A stretch of DNA of 64,000 nt. Origin: Kiritimatiellia bacterium. GTDB taxonomy: Bacteria; Verrucomicrobiota; Kiritimatiellia; JAAZAB01. The first letter of the stretch is position 1. Every line of letters starts with the position of its first letter. The position numbers and the translations under genes are program-made. The stretch is from assembly GCA_028718125.1 (NCBI GenBank), contig JAQUMN010000014.1, positions 32,765-96,764 on the forward strand. Reading direction: 5' to 3'. The notes under the pieces were generated by a model. It was not told the DNA's origin, ran no database searches, and saw only the letters and a list, made by a program, of their open reading frames with translations. Shown one piece after another: positions 34,129 to 43,076 of the stretch.

Positions 34129-36150
34129 TCAACCGCGGGCCTTCCGCAAGGATCGCTTGCCCGGCGCCCGGCCGGACCCGGGTTTAAGCGCGTTTTTCAG
34201 TTCAAACAACTGGTCGCGCAACATGGCCGCGCGCTCGAATTCCAGCGCATCGGCGGCCTCCAGCATTTCCCGCTCGATATCCTGGATCGCCTCGTGGATG
34301 TCGAAATCTTCATCCGCTTCGCGTAAAACCCGGCGCTCCATGGACGCGCCTTCCTGGCGGAACACCAGGCTTTCCTGGATGTTTTTCTGGATGCTCCGCG
34401 GCGTTACGGCATGCTGACGGTTGTAGGCTTCCTGCAATCGGCGGCGGCCTTCCATAACCGCCAGCGCGCGGCGCATGGAGTCGGTGACCATGTCCGCATA
34501 CATGATCACGCGGCCGGCAACATGCCGCGCGGCGCGGCCGGAAGTCTGGATCAGCGCCGTTTCCGACCGCAGGAAACCTTCCTTATCCGCGTCCAGGATT
34601 GCCACGAGCGACACTTCCGGCAGGTCCAGCCCTTCGCGCAGGAGATTGATGCCCACCAGGCAGTCCACCTCGCCCTTGCGCAGTCCGCGCAGGACTTCCA
34701 CGCGCTCAATGGCGTCAATATCCGAATGCAGGTACGTGACCCGCAAACCGGCCTCAGTGAGATAATCGCTCAGGTCCTCGGCTGTCTTCTTGGTCAGGGT
34801 CGTCACCAGCACGCGCTCGTGGCGCTCGGCGCGCGCGCGCACTTCCTCGATCAGGTCGTCAATCTGGCCCTTCAACGGACGCACCACAACGTCCGGATCC
34901 AGTAGGCCCGTGGGCCGGATGATCTGCGGCACCGAAGCCGGCGACACCTCGCGCTCATAGGGCCCCGGCGTGGCCGACATGCAGATAATCTGCCCGGTCC
35001 GGTCAAGAAACTCGTTGAACGCCAGCGGGCGGTTATCGCGCGCCGATGGCAGGCGGAAGCCGTGCTCGATGAGCACGTTCTTGCGCGCCTGGTCGCCGTT
35101 ATACATCCCGCGCAATTGCGGCAAAGTGACGTGGGACTCGTCCAGGACTGTCAGGAACTCTCCGGAAAAATAATCCAGCAACGTGGCGGGCGGCTCGCCT
35201 GCGCGCCGCGCGCTGAGGTGCCGGGAATAATTTTCGACGCCGGAGCAGTAGCCCATTTCGTGCAGCATCTCCAGGTCATACATCGTGCGCTGCTGAATGC
35301 GCTGGGCCTCCACCAGCTTCTGGTTGGTTTCGAACCATGCAACGCGTTCTTCCATCTCGGCGCGGATGCGCGGCAGGGCGCTTTCGATGCGGGTGGCCGG
35401 CATCACAAAATGCTTGGCCGGAGAAATTGTCAGGGTCGCCAGCGGCGCCTGTACGGCGCCGGTCAAAGCATCGATGCGCTCCAGGGTGTCGACCTCGTCC
35501 CCGAAGAACTGGGCGCGCACGCCGGCGGTGGAATAGGAAGGAAAAATATCCAGCGTGTCGCCGCGCACACGGAACGTGCCCGGCTGCGGTTCGTAATCGT
35601 TGCGGGTATACTGGATATCCACGAGCTGGCGCAGGAGGCTGTCGCGATCCAGGCTCTCGCCCCGCTTGAGCGTGATCAGCATGTCCCGGTAATCCTCGGG
35701 CGAGCCCAGGCCGTAAATGCACGAGACGGAGGCCACGATGATTACGTCGCTCCGGTTCATCAGCGAATTGGTGGCCGAGAGCCGCAACCGCTCGATGTCC
35801 TCGTTAATGGCGGAGTCCTTCTCGATATAGGTGTCGGTCTGCGGAATGTAGGCTTCCGGCTGGTAGTAATCGTAGTAACTGACAAAATATTCCACAGCAT
35901 TTTCGGGGAAGTAGGTCTTGAGCTCCTGGAAGAGTTGGGCCGCCAGGGTCTTGTTGTGGGAAACGATCAGGACCGGCTTGCCCCAGCGGGCAATTACGTT
36001 GGCCATCGTAAAGGTCTTGCCCGAGCCCGTCACGCCTTCCAGGGTCTGGAAACGCGTGCCCGTCTCCAAGCCGCGGTACAGTGCCTCGATGGCCTGCGGC
36101 TGATCGCCCGCCGGCGCATACGGCGCCTTGAGTGAAAAAAGAGAGGCCAT
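34129..36150 (-). CDS. uvrB: Excinuclease ABC subunit B
   Basis: UvrB is the damage-verifying helicase-like subunit of nucleotide excision repair. The 673-residue product has Walker A GVTGSGKT (K45), the beta-hairpin region YYDYYQPEAYIPQTDTYIEK that separates strands at the lesion, DESHVTLPQLRGMYNGD, QTSGRAARH and a C-terminal UVR motif (LEFERAAMLRDQLFELKNAL) that binds UvrC. Length and motifs are normal. It has no operon partner here. Confidence 0.98.
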   Translation of the reverse strand: MASLFSLKAPYAPAGDQPQAIEALYRGLETGTRFQTLEGVTGSGKTFTMANVIARWGKPVLIVSHNKTLAAQLFQELKTYFPENAVEYFVSYYDYYQPEAYIPQTDTYIEKDSAINEDIERLRLSATNSLMNRSDVIIVASVSCIYGLGSPEDYRDMLITLKRGESLDRDSLLRQLVDIQYTRNDYEPQPGTFRVRGDTLDIFPSYSTAGVRAQFFGDEVDTLERIDALTGAVQAPLATLTISPAKHFVMPATRIESALPRIRAEMEERVAWFETNQKLVEAQRIQQRTMYDLEMLHEMGYCSGVENYSRHLSARRAGEPPATLLDYFSGEFLTVLDESHVTLPQLRGMYNGDQARKNVLIEHGFRLPSARDNRPLAFNEFLDRTGQIICMSATPGPYEREVSPASVPQIIRPTGLLDPDVVVRPLKGQIDDLIEEVRARAERHERVLVTTLTKKTAEDLSDYLTEAGLRVTYLHSDIDAIERVEVLRGLRKGEVDCLVGINLLREGLDLPEVSLVAILDADKEGFLRSETALIQTSGRAARHVAGRVIMYADMVTDSMRRALAVMEGRRRLQEAYNRQHAVTPRSIQKNIQESLVFRQEGASMERRVLREADEDFDIHEAIQDIEREMLEAADALEFERAAMLRDQLFELKNALKPGSGRAPGKRSLRKARG

Positions 36151-36189
36151 GGTAAGAAAAGGTCGGCGGAATGGTTAATGGCCAATGGT

Positions 36190-36247
36190 TGACGGTCAAT
36201 TTTGATTAAAAATCCGCAATCCAAAATCACAAATCCGCAATCCGTAA
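36190..36247. repeat. AATC-type intergenic repeat
   Basis: Tandem degenerate words AAATCCGCAATCCAAAATC and ACAAATCCGCAATCCGTAAA fill the nadA-uvrB gap. The same words occur at 9396-9430. The adjacent TGGCCAATGGTTGACGGTC may be part of the element. Confidence 0.6.
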
Positions 36248-36251
36248 ATGG

Positions 36252-37307
36252 TCACTTCACTTCCAGCATCCTGGCCAGGGCCTTGCGGGCGTTTACGCGC
36301 AGCGGCTCGCTCACGCGCACGACCTGCTCCGCCGGCCACTGCTCCAGCAGGGCCAACAGCTTGGCTTCCGTCGTCAGGATCATATTCCGGCAGACCGATT
36401 GCCGCAGCGGAAAAATCGCCAGCCGCCCGCGATGCTGGCGCGCCAGGCGATCCACCAGGTGAAACTCCGTGCCGATGACCACGGTTGAGCCCGCCGGCGC
36501 CGCTTCGACGTACCGGATGATTTGCGAGGTTGAGCCGTGGGCATCCGCCAGGCGGGCGGCAACCGCCGGCGTTTCCGGATGCACGATAATTTTCGCACCC
36601 GGATGCTGTCGGCGGGCCGCGGTAATATCGTCAGCCGTAAAGGTATGCACGTGACAATACCCCTTCCAGGCCAGCACCCGCGCGCGAGCGATTCCTTCCA
36701 CCCCCACCCCGCCCCATTTCTTGCCGGGATCATAAATCGCCACGGCCTCGTCGGGGAGTCCCAGGTCGCGGGCCGTGTTTGTCCCGAGGTGTTCGTCGGG
36801 GACAAACAGGATGCGCTTGCCCTGGTTGAATACCCATTGAAACACCTTGGCCGCGTTGCTCGAAGTACAGGTGCTGCCGCCATGTTCGCCACAAAAGGCT
36901 TTGATGGCGGCGGAACTGTTGACATAAACTACCGGGATCCAACCTGCCTGCGCGGAGCGCTCCGGCAAAGACAGGTCGGTTGTCACCGCCTGGATCTCAT
37001 TCCAAACCTGCTGAACCTCGCGCAGGGGGGCCATGTCAGCCATGGGGCACCCGGCGTGGATATCCGGCATATACACCGTCTGGTGAGCTCTGCTCAAGAT
37101 ATCCGCCGACTCCGCCATGAAATGCACGCCGCAGAACACGATCCGCTCGGCTTTTTGCTCGGTAGCGGCGCGCCGCGCCAATTCCAGCGAATCGCCGGTC
37201 GCATCCACATGCTGGAGCACTCCATCCTGCTGGTAATAGTGCCCAAGGATAAAGAGTTTTTTACCCCATTGCTTCCGAATGCTTTCGATTGATTCGCCCA
37301 CGTTCAT
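36252..37307 (-). CDS. nadA: Quinolinate synthase
   Basis: NadA condenses iminoaspartate with dihydroxyacetone phosphate to quinolinate, using a 4Fe-4S cluster. The product (351 residues from the ATG at 37307) has FILGHYYQQDGVLQHVDATG, VFCGVHFMAESADIL (first Cys), CTSSNAAKVFQW (second) and SVCRNMILTT (third), plus DIHAGCPMADMA. An upstream in-frame start at 37337 is possible. nadB and nadC are not adjacent. Confidence 0.96.
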   Translation of the reverse strand: MNVGESIESIRKQWGKKLFILGHYYQQDGVLQHVDATGDSLELARRAATEQKAERIVFCGVHFMAESADILSRAHQTVYMPDIHAGCPMADMAPLREVQQVWNEIQAVTTDLSLPERSAQAGWIPVVYVNSSAAIKAFCGEHGGSTCTSSNAAKVFQWVFNQGKRILFVPDEHLGTNTARDLGLPDEAVAIYDPGKKWGGVGVEGIARARVLAWKGYCHVHTFTADDITAARRQHPGAKIIVHPETPAVAARLADAHGSTSQIIRYVEAAPAGSTVVIGTEFHLVDRLARQHRGRLAIFPLRQSVCRNMILTTEAKLLALLEQWPAEQVVRVSEPLRVNARKALARMLEVK

Positions 37308-37612
37308 GCCAAACGCCTCTTTGTTACATATATCCATCCCTGGTGGCGGCGGTTCGAGCCGCCATGGGTCTTCAACTACTGATACGCTTTTGCAGGCTTA
37401 TTATTCTCATGCGGGGCATTGTCGCAAATCGCTTTAGGTTGCACAAGGATTTATGGCCGGATACCTCCCGGGAAAAAGCCTGGAACATCGTTTCTATCTG
37501 TTTCTTTCTTGACTTAACCGGGAAATTTTTTACGATTAATTCGTGGTAGGGGTCAACGTCATTACAGAGTTATATTATCCCATTGAACAAGGACATCCTA
37601 ATAGGGATCAAA
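37308..37612 (+). promoter_or_regulatory. nadA-M6 protease intergenic region with candidate promoter
   Basis: The best candidate reading toward the protease is TTGACT (37509-37514), 16 bases, TACGAT (37531-37536), in an A/T-rich stretch. The 12 bases CTTGACTTAACC at 37508-37519 recur at 45966-45977 before the C1A peptidase pseudogene. Apart from this I see no gene or RNA in this gap. Confidence 0.4.
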
Positions 37613-40105
37613 ATGAAGATTTTGAGCATGTTCGCGCAAATTGAGACGGCCAGCATGGCGACAATGTCAAACATCAAGTCTCTAATTCCGCTGCTGTTGC
37701 TTCCGATGATGTTACTGTGTACCCAGCGCGCCTCTGCCGTGCCCGCCTGCCCCGCACCGGCCACCGTCATCCAACCGGATGGCCGGGCTATTCAAGTGTA
37801 TCTCAGGGGCGATGAGTTTTACCACTGGAACGAGGATCAGCGCGGGTTTACCGTCGTCAAGGAGCCGCAGTCCGGCCGCTGGGTCTATGCAGTTCTTGAC
37901 GCACAGGGGAATCTAGCCCGAAGCGAGCTCGTTGTGGGCAAAGACAACCCCGCGCAAAGCGGACTTGCACCCCGCCTGCGTCCCGTCGGATTCCATAGCA
38001 GGGCTAAGGCCACGGCGCAAGGTCGGCTCCTGTCCGGCGCCGTTGCCCAGAAAGGACCGCAAAGAACTCCCACGACTGGAACGATGAAGAATCTGGTGGT
38101 TCTGGTGGCGTTTGCCGATAAGCCCTCCGCATACACGAGAACCCAGTTCGAAGCCCTCTTCAACACAATCGGATACTCCTTCGACAGCGCCCAGGGGTCG
38201 GTCAAGGATTACTATAACGAGGTTTCGTATAACCAGCTCAACGTAGATTCAGTTGTGGCCGAATGGGTTACGCTGTCACGCGGCTACGCGTATTACGGCG
38301 CCAATGATATGTATGGCAACGATGCGCACCCTCGCGAGATGGTGCAGGAAGCCCTTGCCGCGCTTGAGGTGCGCGGTTTCGATTTCTCCACTCTGGACAG
38401 CGACGGCGACGGCTGGGTTGACGGCTTGACGGTGATTCACTCCGGCGGTGGAGAAGAATACAGCGGCAACGACGACAACTACATCTGGTCCCATCAATGG
38501 TCGTTGAGCAGCACCTTGGTATACGACGGCAAGAGGATGCAAACGTATCATACCGAACCTGAGCGCCGCGGGTGGGACAGCAGCCCGGGCACATATGGCA
38601 TGACGCGCATCGGCGTAATCTGCCATGAGAACGGCCACTTCCTCGAACTGCCGGACCTTTATGATTACGGCTACGACAGCGAGGGCGCCGGCAATTTCTG
38701 CTTGATGGCCGGTGGAAGCTGGAACGGCAACTACGGCACACAGCCCGCGCAAATGAGCGCATGGTGCAAAAAAGACCTCAATTGGCTCACCCCCACCGTT
38801 GTGACGACATCCGGCACATATACAGTGTCGCGGGTTGAGGACAACCAGACGGTGTATCGACTCAGCGGCAATTTCCCATCCACGCAATATTTCTTGATTG
38901 AGAACCGGCAAGGCTACGGTTTCGACGCCAGTTTGCCCGGGAGCACACGCGGGTTGCTCGTTTGGCATGTGGATGAGACCGTAGACGATAATGACAATCA
39001 GTTGCACTACAAAGTTGACCTTGAAGAAGCAAGCGGCACTCAACACCTGGAGTTGAACGAAAATTCGGGTAATGACGCGGACTATTTCCGTTACGGAACG
39101 ATGACGACGTTCAACAACGACACAGCCCCGAATAACCGGAGCTATGCCGGCACCGCGCTGGACCAGGATATCACCGCGGTTTCTGCGTCATCCACAAGCA
39201 TGACGTTCACGGTTGCCACGCTGCCTGCGCCCATCCCCGCCATCCCTGGCGCCTTTAACGATTACGACGGCGACGGCAAGACCGATTACTCGTTTTATGG
39301 CTGGATGGATGGGAAATGGTACATCTGGTCTTCTTATTACCATCGCTACCTTTTTTACGGAACGAAATGGGGCGACGACGGGTATATACCCGTGTCAGGT
39401 GATTTCGACGGCGACGGCATAGCTGATATCGCCGTGTATTCGGAGAATTCCAAATATTGGTACATCTACTTCACCGGAACCGGGCTGTATTCAACCTTGC
39501 AGTGGGGTGGCCCTGGATTCAAGCCGGCCTGCGGCGATTACGACGGCGACGGCAAAACTGACTATGCATTGTATTACAGCCCCGGCGGCAACTGGTATAT
39601 CTGGTCTTCGCTTTACCATCGCTACCTCTTTTACGGAACGAAATGGGGCGGCAACGGGTATATTCCTGCGGCAGGTGATTTCGACGGCGACGGCATAGCT
39701 GATATCGCCGTGTATTCGGAGAATTCCAAATATTGGTATGTCTACTTCACGGGAACCGGACTGTATTCAACCTTGCAGTGGGGTGGCCCAGGATTCAAGC
39801 CGGCCTGCGGCGATTACGACGGCGACGGCAAAACTGACTATGCATTGTATTACAGCCCCGGCGGCAACTGGTATATCTGGTCTTCGCTTTACCACCGCTA
39901 CCTCTTTTATGGAGCGAAATGGGGCGGCGACGGGTATATACCCGTGGCGGGTGATTTCGACGGCGACGGCAAGGCTGATATTGCCGTATATTCGGAGGAT
40001 TCCAAATATTGGTACGTCTACTTCACCGGAACCGGGCTGTATTCAACCTTGCAGTGGGGTGAGTCTGAATATCGTCCACCCTACGATTGGATCTGGTATA
40101 ATTAA
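37613..40105 (+). CDS. Secreted M6 family metalloprotease with C-terminal FG-GAP repeats
   Basis: The 830-residue product has an N-terminal signal (LLLLPMMLLCTQRASAVPAC). The catalytic domain is an immune-inhibitor-A/M6 type: HENGHFLELPDLYDYG gives the zinc motif H338-E-x-x-H342, then SEGAGNFCLMAGGSWNG. LLVWHVDETVDDNDNQLHYK is another family segment. From about residue 549 three FG-GAP-like units of 92 residues each (NDYDGDGKTDY, GDFDGDGIADIAVYSE) are encoded by 276-bp tandem DNA repeats. DxDxDG calcium sites suggest Ca-dependent folding and surface or secreted localisation. The ATG at 37613 has AGGGA before it; a TTG at 37583 is an alternative. The substrate is unknown. Confidence 0.9.
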   Translation: MKILSMFAQIETASMATMSNIKSLIPLLLLPMMLLCTQRASAVPACPAPATVIQPDGRAIQVYLRGDEFYHWNEDQRGFTVVKEPQSGRWVYAVLDAQGNLARSELVVGKDNPAQSGLAPRLRPVGFHSRAKATAQGRLLSGAVAQKGPQRTPTTGTMKNLVVLVAFADKPSAYTRTQFEALFNTIGYSFDSAQGSVKDYYNEVSYNQLNVDSVVAEWVTLSRGYAYYGANDMYGNDAHPREMVQEALAALEVRGFDFSTLDSDGDGWVDGLTVIHSGGGEEYSGNDDNYIWSHQWSLSSTLVYDGKRMQTYHTEPERRGWDSSPGTYGMTRIGVICHENGHFLELPDLYDYGYDSEGAGNFCLMAGGSWNGNYGTQPAQMSAWCKKDLNWLTPTVVTTSGTYTVSRVEDNQTVYRLSGNFPSTQYFLIENRQGYGFDASLPGSTRGLLVWHVDETVDDNDNQLHYKVDLEEASGTQHLELNENSGNDADYFRYGTMTTFNNDTAPNNRSYAGTALDQDITAVSASSTSMTFTVATLPAPIPAIPGAFNDYDGDGKTDYSFYGWMDGKWYIWSSYYHRYLFYGTKWGDDGYIPVSGDFDGDGIADIAVYSENSKYWYIYFTGTGLYSTLQWGGPGFKPACGDYDGDGKTDYALYYSPGGNWYIWSSLYHRYLFYGTKWGGNGYIPAAGDFDGDGIADIAVYSENSKYWYVYFTGTGLYSTLQWGGPGFKPACGDYDGDGKTDYALYYSPGGNWYIWSSLYHRYLFYGAKWGGDGYIPVAGDFDGDGKADIAVYSEDSKYWYVYFTGTGLYSTLQWGESEYRPPYDWIWYN
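39259..40086 (+). repeat. Three 276-bp tandem repeats inside the M6 protease gene
   Basis: Units are 39259-39534, 39535-39810 and 39811-40086, each starting at CGATTACGACGGCGACGGCA. Units 2 and 3 are nearly identical, unit 1 more diverged. Each encodes two DxDxDG calcium motifs and the segments YHRYLFYG and FTGTGLYSTLQWG. Such repeats can expand or contract by recombination without breaking the frame. Confidence 0.9.
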
Positions 40106-40118
40106 GATGCAAAGCCGG

Positions 40119-40153
40119 AAGGGGCTTGCGGATTATCTGACTAGAAGCCCTTT
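40119..40153. terminator. Candidate bidirectional terminator
   Basis: AAGGGGCTT (40119-40127) and AAGCCCTTT (40145-40153) can pair with one bulge between the convergent M6 and STAS genes. The flanking T/A content is modest, so confidence is low. Confidence 0.35.
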
Positions 40154-40183
40154 ATTAAGCTTGTCGTCTTGCATGCTTTACGC

Positions 40184-40552
40184 TCAACGTTCCGTGTTCC
40201 CGAGCTTCTCCAGAAACTGGTCGCAGAACGCCGTGGCCTCCACCACTTGAGCGAACATGGGGAAAACCCCGCCAAACCCGGCCATTTCAATAATCTTGCA
40301 GCAATATGCCTTGGTGCCGGCCAGGGCCATGGTCCCCCCCACATACTGGAGCTTTTTGAACAGATTGAGCAGCAGGCGCAGGCCGGCGCTGCTGATATAA
40401 TCCACGCCGGAGAGATCCACAACCGCAACACACACCGTCGGCGACACGACGGCCTCCAGGGTTTTATCCGCCTCGGCAATGTCAAGCGCATCCATTTTGC
40501 CCGTCAGAATAAGATCCAGACGCCGCCCGTGAATGTATGATTGGATTTGCAT
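40184..40552 (-). CDS. STAS domain protein (anti-sigma factor antagonist family)
   Basis: The 122-residue product is a single STAS domain. The conserved core is VVDLSGVDYISSAGLRLLLN, with the Ser that SpoIIAA/RsbV-type proteins use for phosphorylation in SSAG (54-57). This suggests partner-switching control of a sigma factor or of an enzyme. No anti-sigma kinase or phosphatase gene is adjacent, so the partner must be elsewhere. It lies between two secreted-protein genes; a regulatory link to them is only a possibility. The gap 40553-40828 upstream is A/T-rich and includes GCGAGTTTTGCGTGTTTCGT but no clear promoter. Confidence 0.88.
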   Translation of the reverse strand: MQIQSYIHGRRLDLILTGKMDALDIAEADKTLEAVVSPTVCVAVVDLSGVDYISSAGLRLLLNLFKKLQYVGGTMALAGTKAYCCKIIEMAGFGGVFPMFAQVVEATAFCDQFLEKLGNTER

Positions 40553-40828
40553 GCAGATCTCCCTTTGATAGTTTCAACCCGCACCCGTCCATGCGCACCA
40601 GCTAATATCATAAAACGCCCCAGTTTTCAAAGTCCGAAATAAACACACCATCCCCTTTCGCGAGTTTTGCGTGTTTCGTAGTTTTTGCCTGAAACGGATC
40701 AGCCAGGGCTGAAAATAATTTTTTTAGTTTTCATAGCGGTTTCTCATGTATAAGATAGTGACGTTGGGGCACTACTGATAATTAAGTTAAGTATTTATGC
40801 CAACGCCACTGTAACAGGAGGATGCTTA

Positions 40829-43057
40829 ATGCACGGATCATATTACAACGCAAATGGGATATATCGGTGTTTCGACATTCATCCCCGGACATTGTTAATC
40901 CTCCTGGCAGTCGTCGCTCTCACTATGGCATCGAACGCACCCGCCCAGGGACCGGCAGGGCGCAAACGCCCTGCGCGCGAGGATCGCAACAAGCCATCCT
41001 CCCCGGAACTTTCCCGGACGATCGGCGACGGCATCGGGTCTCCGGAGGCGCCTTTGCTCTTTTGCATCGGCCTGCATATCGAACCTTTTGGCGCCAAGGT
41101 CAGCAGCCTGGCTGGACGCAAGCCGCAAGATCGCCCGGATAAGCCGGAAAAGCCCTCCCGCAGCGAGGGTTCTTACCAGGATTATACCGATCCCGTGTTC
41201 TTTAACCGGCATGTCAATGATATCGGACGGCTCGCTGAGATCGTGGCCAGCCATCATGGCCGCCTGACCGTCCAGGCCCAAACGGCCTTCACCCGTGTCT
41301 GCGTCGAGCGCAAAACCTCCATCCTGGCCGACCTGCTGAAGGCTGGTAACGAAATCGCCCTGCACTTGCACGAAGACGCGCATTTGGGACGGCACTGTGA
41401 CAACTTGGAACCCGCTGTTTGGACAGCGATAATGAAAGAGGAAATGGATTGGATCCAGCGTGCCTGCCCCGACGCCCGCATTCGTTATTGGAGCGGCGGC
41501 AACAATTACCCGCAACTGCTGACGGCTGCGGCGGATGCCGGCCTTGAAGTCATGAGCGACCACAAGAACCCGCACCGTCAGCAGACTTTTACAGAATTGT
41601 TAGCCATTAATCCCTGGCGCCCGGCGGGCGGACCCACGGAGGACAGTGTGGAGACGTTTGCGCGCCATGATCCCCAGGGAAAAATCATTTACTTGCCGGA
41701 TGGCATTTTTTCCAATGCTGACTTCCGTGAACGCAAGCAGGAAGGGAACGGCGCCTATTTCGACAGCATGACCGAAGGCCTGGAACTTTCTCTGAAAGCC
41801 GCGCGCGCGGATCGCGTCAATGTCTTTCACCTGACGGTTCACCCGGGCGAGTTTCGCGGAGCACCGGGCAACAGACAATTCGACATTCTGGATCGCTGGC
41901 TGACCCAGATCGTGGATCCACTGGTCAAGGCACGCAAGGTCCGGTGGGCCACCTTTAGCGAGATGGCCGAGGACTTCAAGCGCTGGGAAAAAGCCCATCC
42001 GGGGGTGGACCCGCGCGGGAGCAGTTCAGAGGCTACGGCGGCAACAGCAGCCGCTATTGCCATGCCGTTGCCATCAGGAACTACAGTCAAGGGGTATATG
42101 ACTTTCGCCGTCAACGTACACGATTTTCCGAACATCGCCGAAAGCGCCGATACGCTCCTGCGGTTGGCCAAAATTTTCCAAAAAAATAAAGTGAGGGGTG
42201 ATTTTTATTTTACGGGCCCGGTGGTCGAACGCTATATCGCCAAGCGCCCCGACCTGATCAACGCCCTGAAAAATTCGGCGATGACGATCAGTTATCACCT
42301 GCGGCCGCCCCACCCGGCCTACACCGGCTTTGACGCAAAGCTGCGCACGATGGACGACAAAACGCTCCGGGAAACGCTGCTGGAGTACGAAACATTCGGA
42401 CTGGACCTGGCCAGCGGCGAAGTGCGCAAAAACCAGCCCGGCGGTTATACGCTTGTCTCGCAGGCCTTTGGTCGCCCGCCGGTTTGTGCCTCCACGCAAA
42501 CCCATGACCGCCGTATAAAATCCGCGCTGAACGACATCTTGAAAGCCATGGGCGCATGCATGACGTTGCGCTATCACGAAACGGGAACGGATACTGACAA
42601 GCCATTTGAATACATGGATGGATTGCTCGTGCGGCCGAGCGATTTCAGCATCACGCGCTGGACCGGCCCGGACGAATCGGAAGATTCGTTCTGGTGGAAC
42701 CGGCTGGCAGGACGCCGGGCCGATCCGGCTGTCTTCGATCCCTTGGCCCAGCTCAAAAAAAAATTGCAGCAGTGGAAGGGGCCACGCCCGCCCTTTATCA
42801 CCGCATTAATCCATGAAAACAACTTTTATCATTCCGGGCCGGAAACCTGGAAAGCCTATTTTTTAAATGACACCAAGACCATGACTCCGCGCCAACCGCC
42901 CTACCCTCTGGATGCACCTGATCCGGGCCGCATGCGTTCTACGGCCGAGCGCGAGAATATTTTTGAGGCCTACGAGAGCTTGGTGGCCTACGCCGCCGCC
43001 AACCTGACCGTGGTTACTTCCGAGGATATCGTGCGGCTGGCTAAAAACAGCCCGTAG
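40829..43057 (+). CDS. Secreted protein with two putative polysaccharide deacetylase-like halves
   Basis: The 742-residue product has a signal peptide (LLILLAVVALTMASNAPAQG) and a strong ribosome-binding site (AGGAGG, about 12 bases before the ATG). The N-terminal half (about 70-390) has LFCIGLHIEPFG, NEIALHLHEDAHLG and NVFHLTVHPGEFRGAPG. The C-terminal half (about 410-730) has YMTFAVNVHDFPNIAESADT, GDFYFTGPVVERYIAKRPDL and ISYHLRPPHPAYTG. Both resemble NodB-type deacetylase barrels in layout, but the canonical DxD motif is not obvious, so this call is tentative. It precedes a convergent FG-GAP fusion gene. Confidence 0.55.
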   Translation: MHGSYYNANGIYRCFDIHPRTLLILLAVVALTMASNAPAQGPAGRKRPAREDRNKPSSPELSRTIGDGIGSPEAPLLFCIGLHIEPFGAKVSSLAGRKPQDRPDKPEKPSRSEGSYQDYTDPVFFNRHVNDIGRLAEIVASHHGRLTVQAQTAFTRVCVERKTSILADLLKAGNEIALHLHEDAHLGRHCDNLEPAVWTAIMKEEMDWIQRACPDARIRYWSGGNNYPQLLTAAADAGLEVMSDHKNPHRQQTFTELLAINPWRPAGGPTEDSVETFARHDPQGKIIYLPDGIFSNADFRERKQEGNGAYFDSMTEGLELSLKAARADRVNVFHLTVHPGEFRGAPGNRQFDILDRWLTQIVDPLVKARKVRWATFSEMAEDFKRWEKAHPGVDPRGSSSEATAATAAAIAMPLPSGTTVKGYMTFAVNVHDFPNIAESADTLLRLAKIFQKNKVRGDFYFTGPVVERYIAKRPDLINALKNSAMTISYHLRPPHPAYTGFDAKLRTMDDKTLRETLLEYETFGLDLASGEVRKNQPGGYTLVSQAFGRPPVCASTQTHDRRIKSALNDILKAMGACMTLRYHETGTDTDKPFEYMDGLLVRPSDFSITRWTGPDESEDSFWWNRLAGRRADPAVFDPLAQLKKKLQQWKGPRPPFITALIHENNFYHSGPETWKAYFLNDTKTMTPRQPPYPLDAPDPGRMRSTAERENIFEAYESLVAYAAANLTVVTSEDIVRLAKNSP

Positions 43058-43076
43058 AAATTATCCCGATATTATA

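Noticed and set aside
39259..40086. 276-bp repeats considered as a CRISPR or duplicated mobile element
   Set aside because: They are coding FG-GAP units of the M6 protease, with no inverted ends or transposase.
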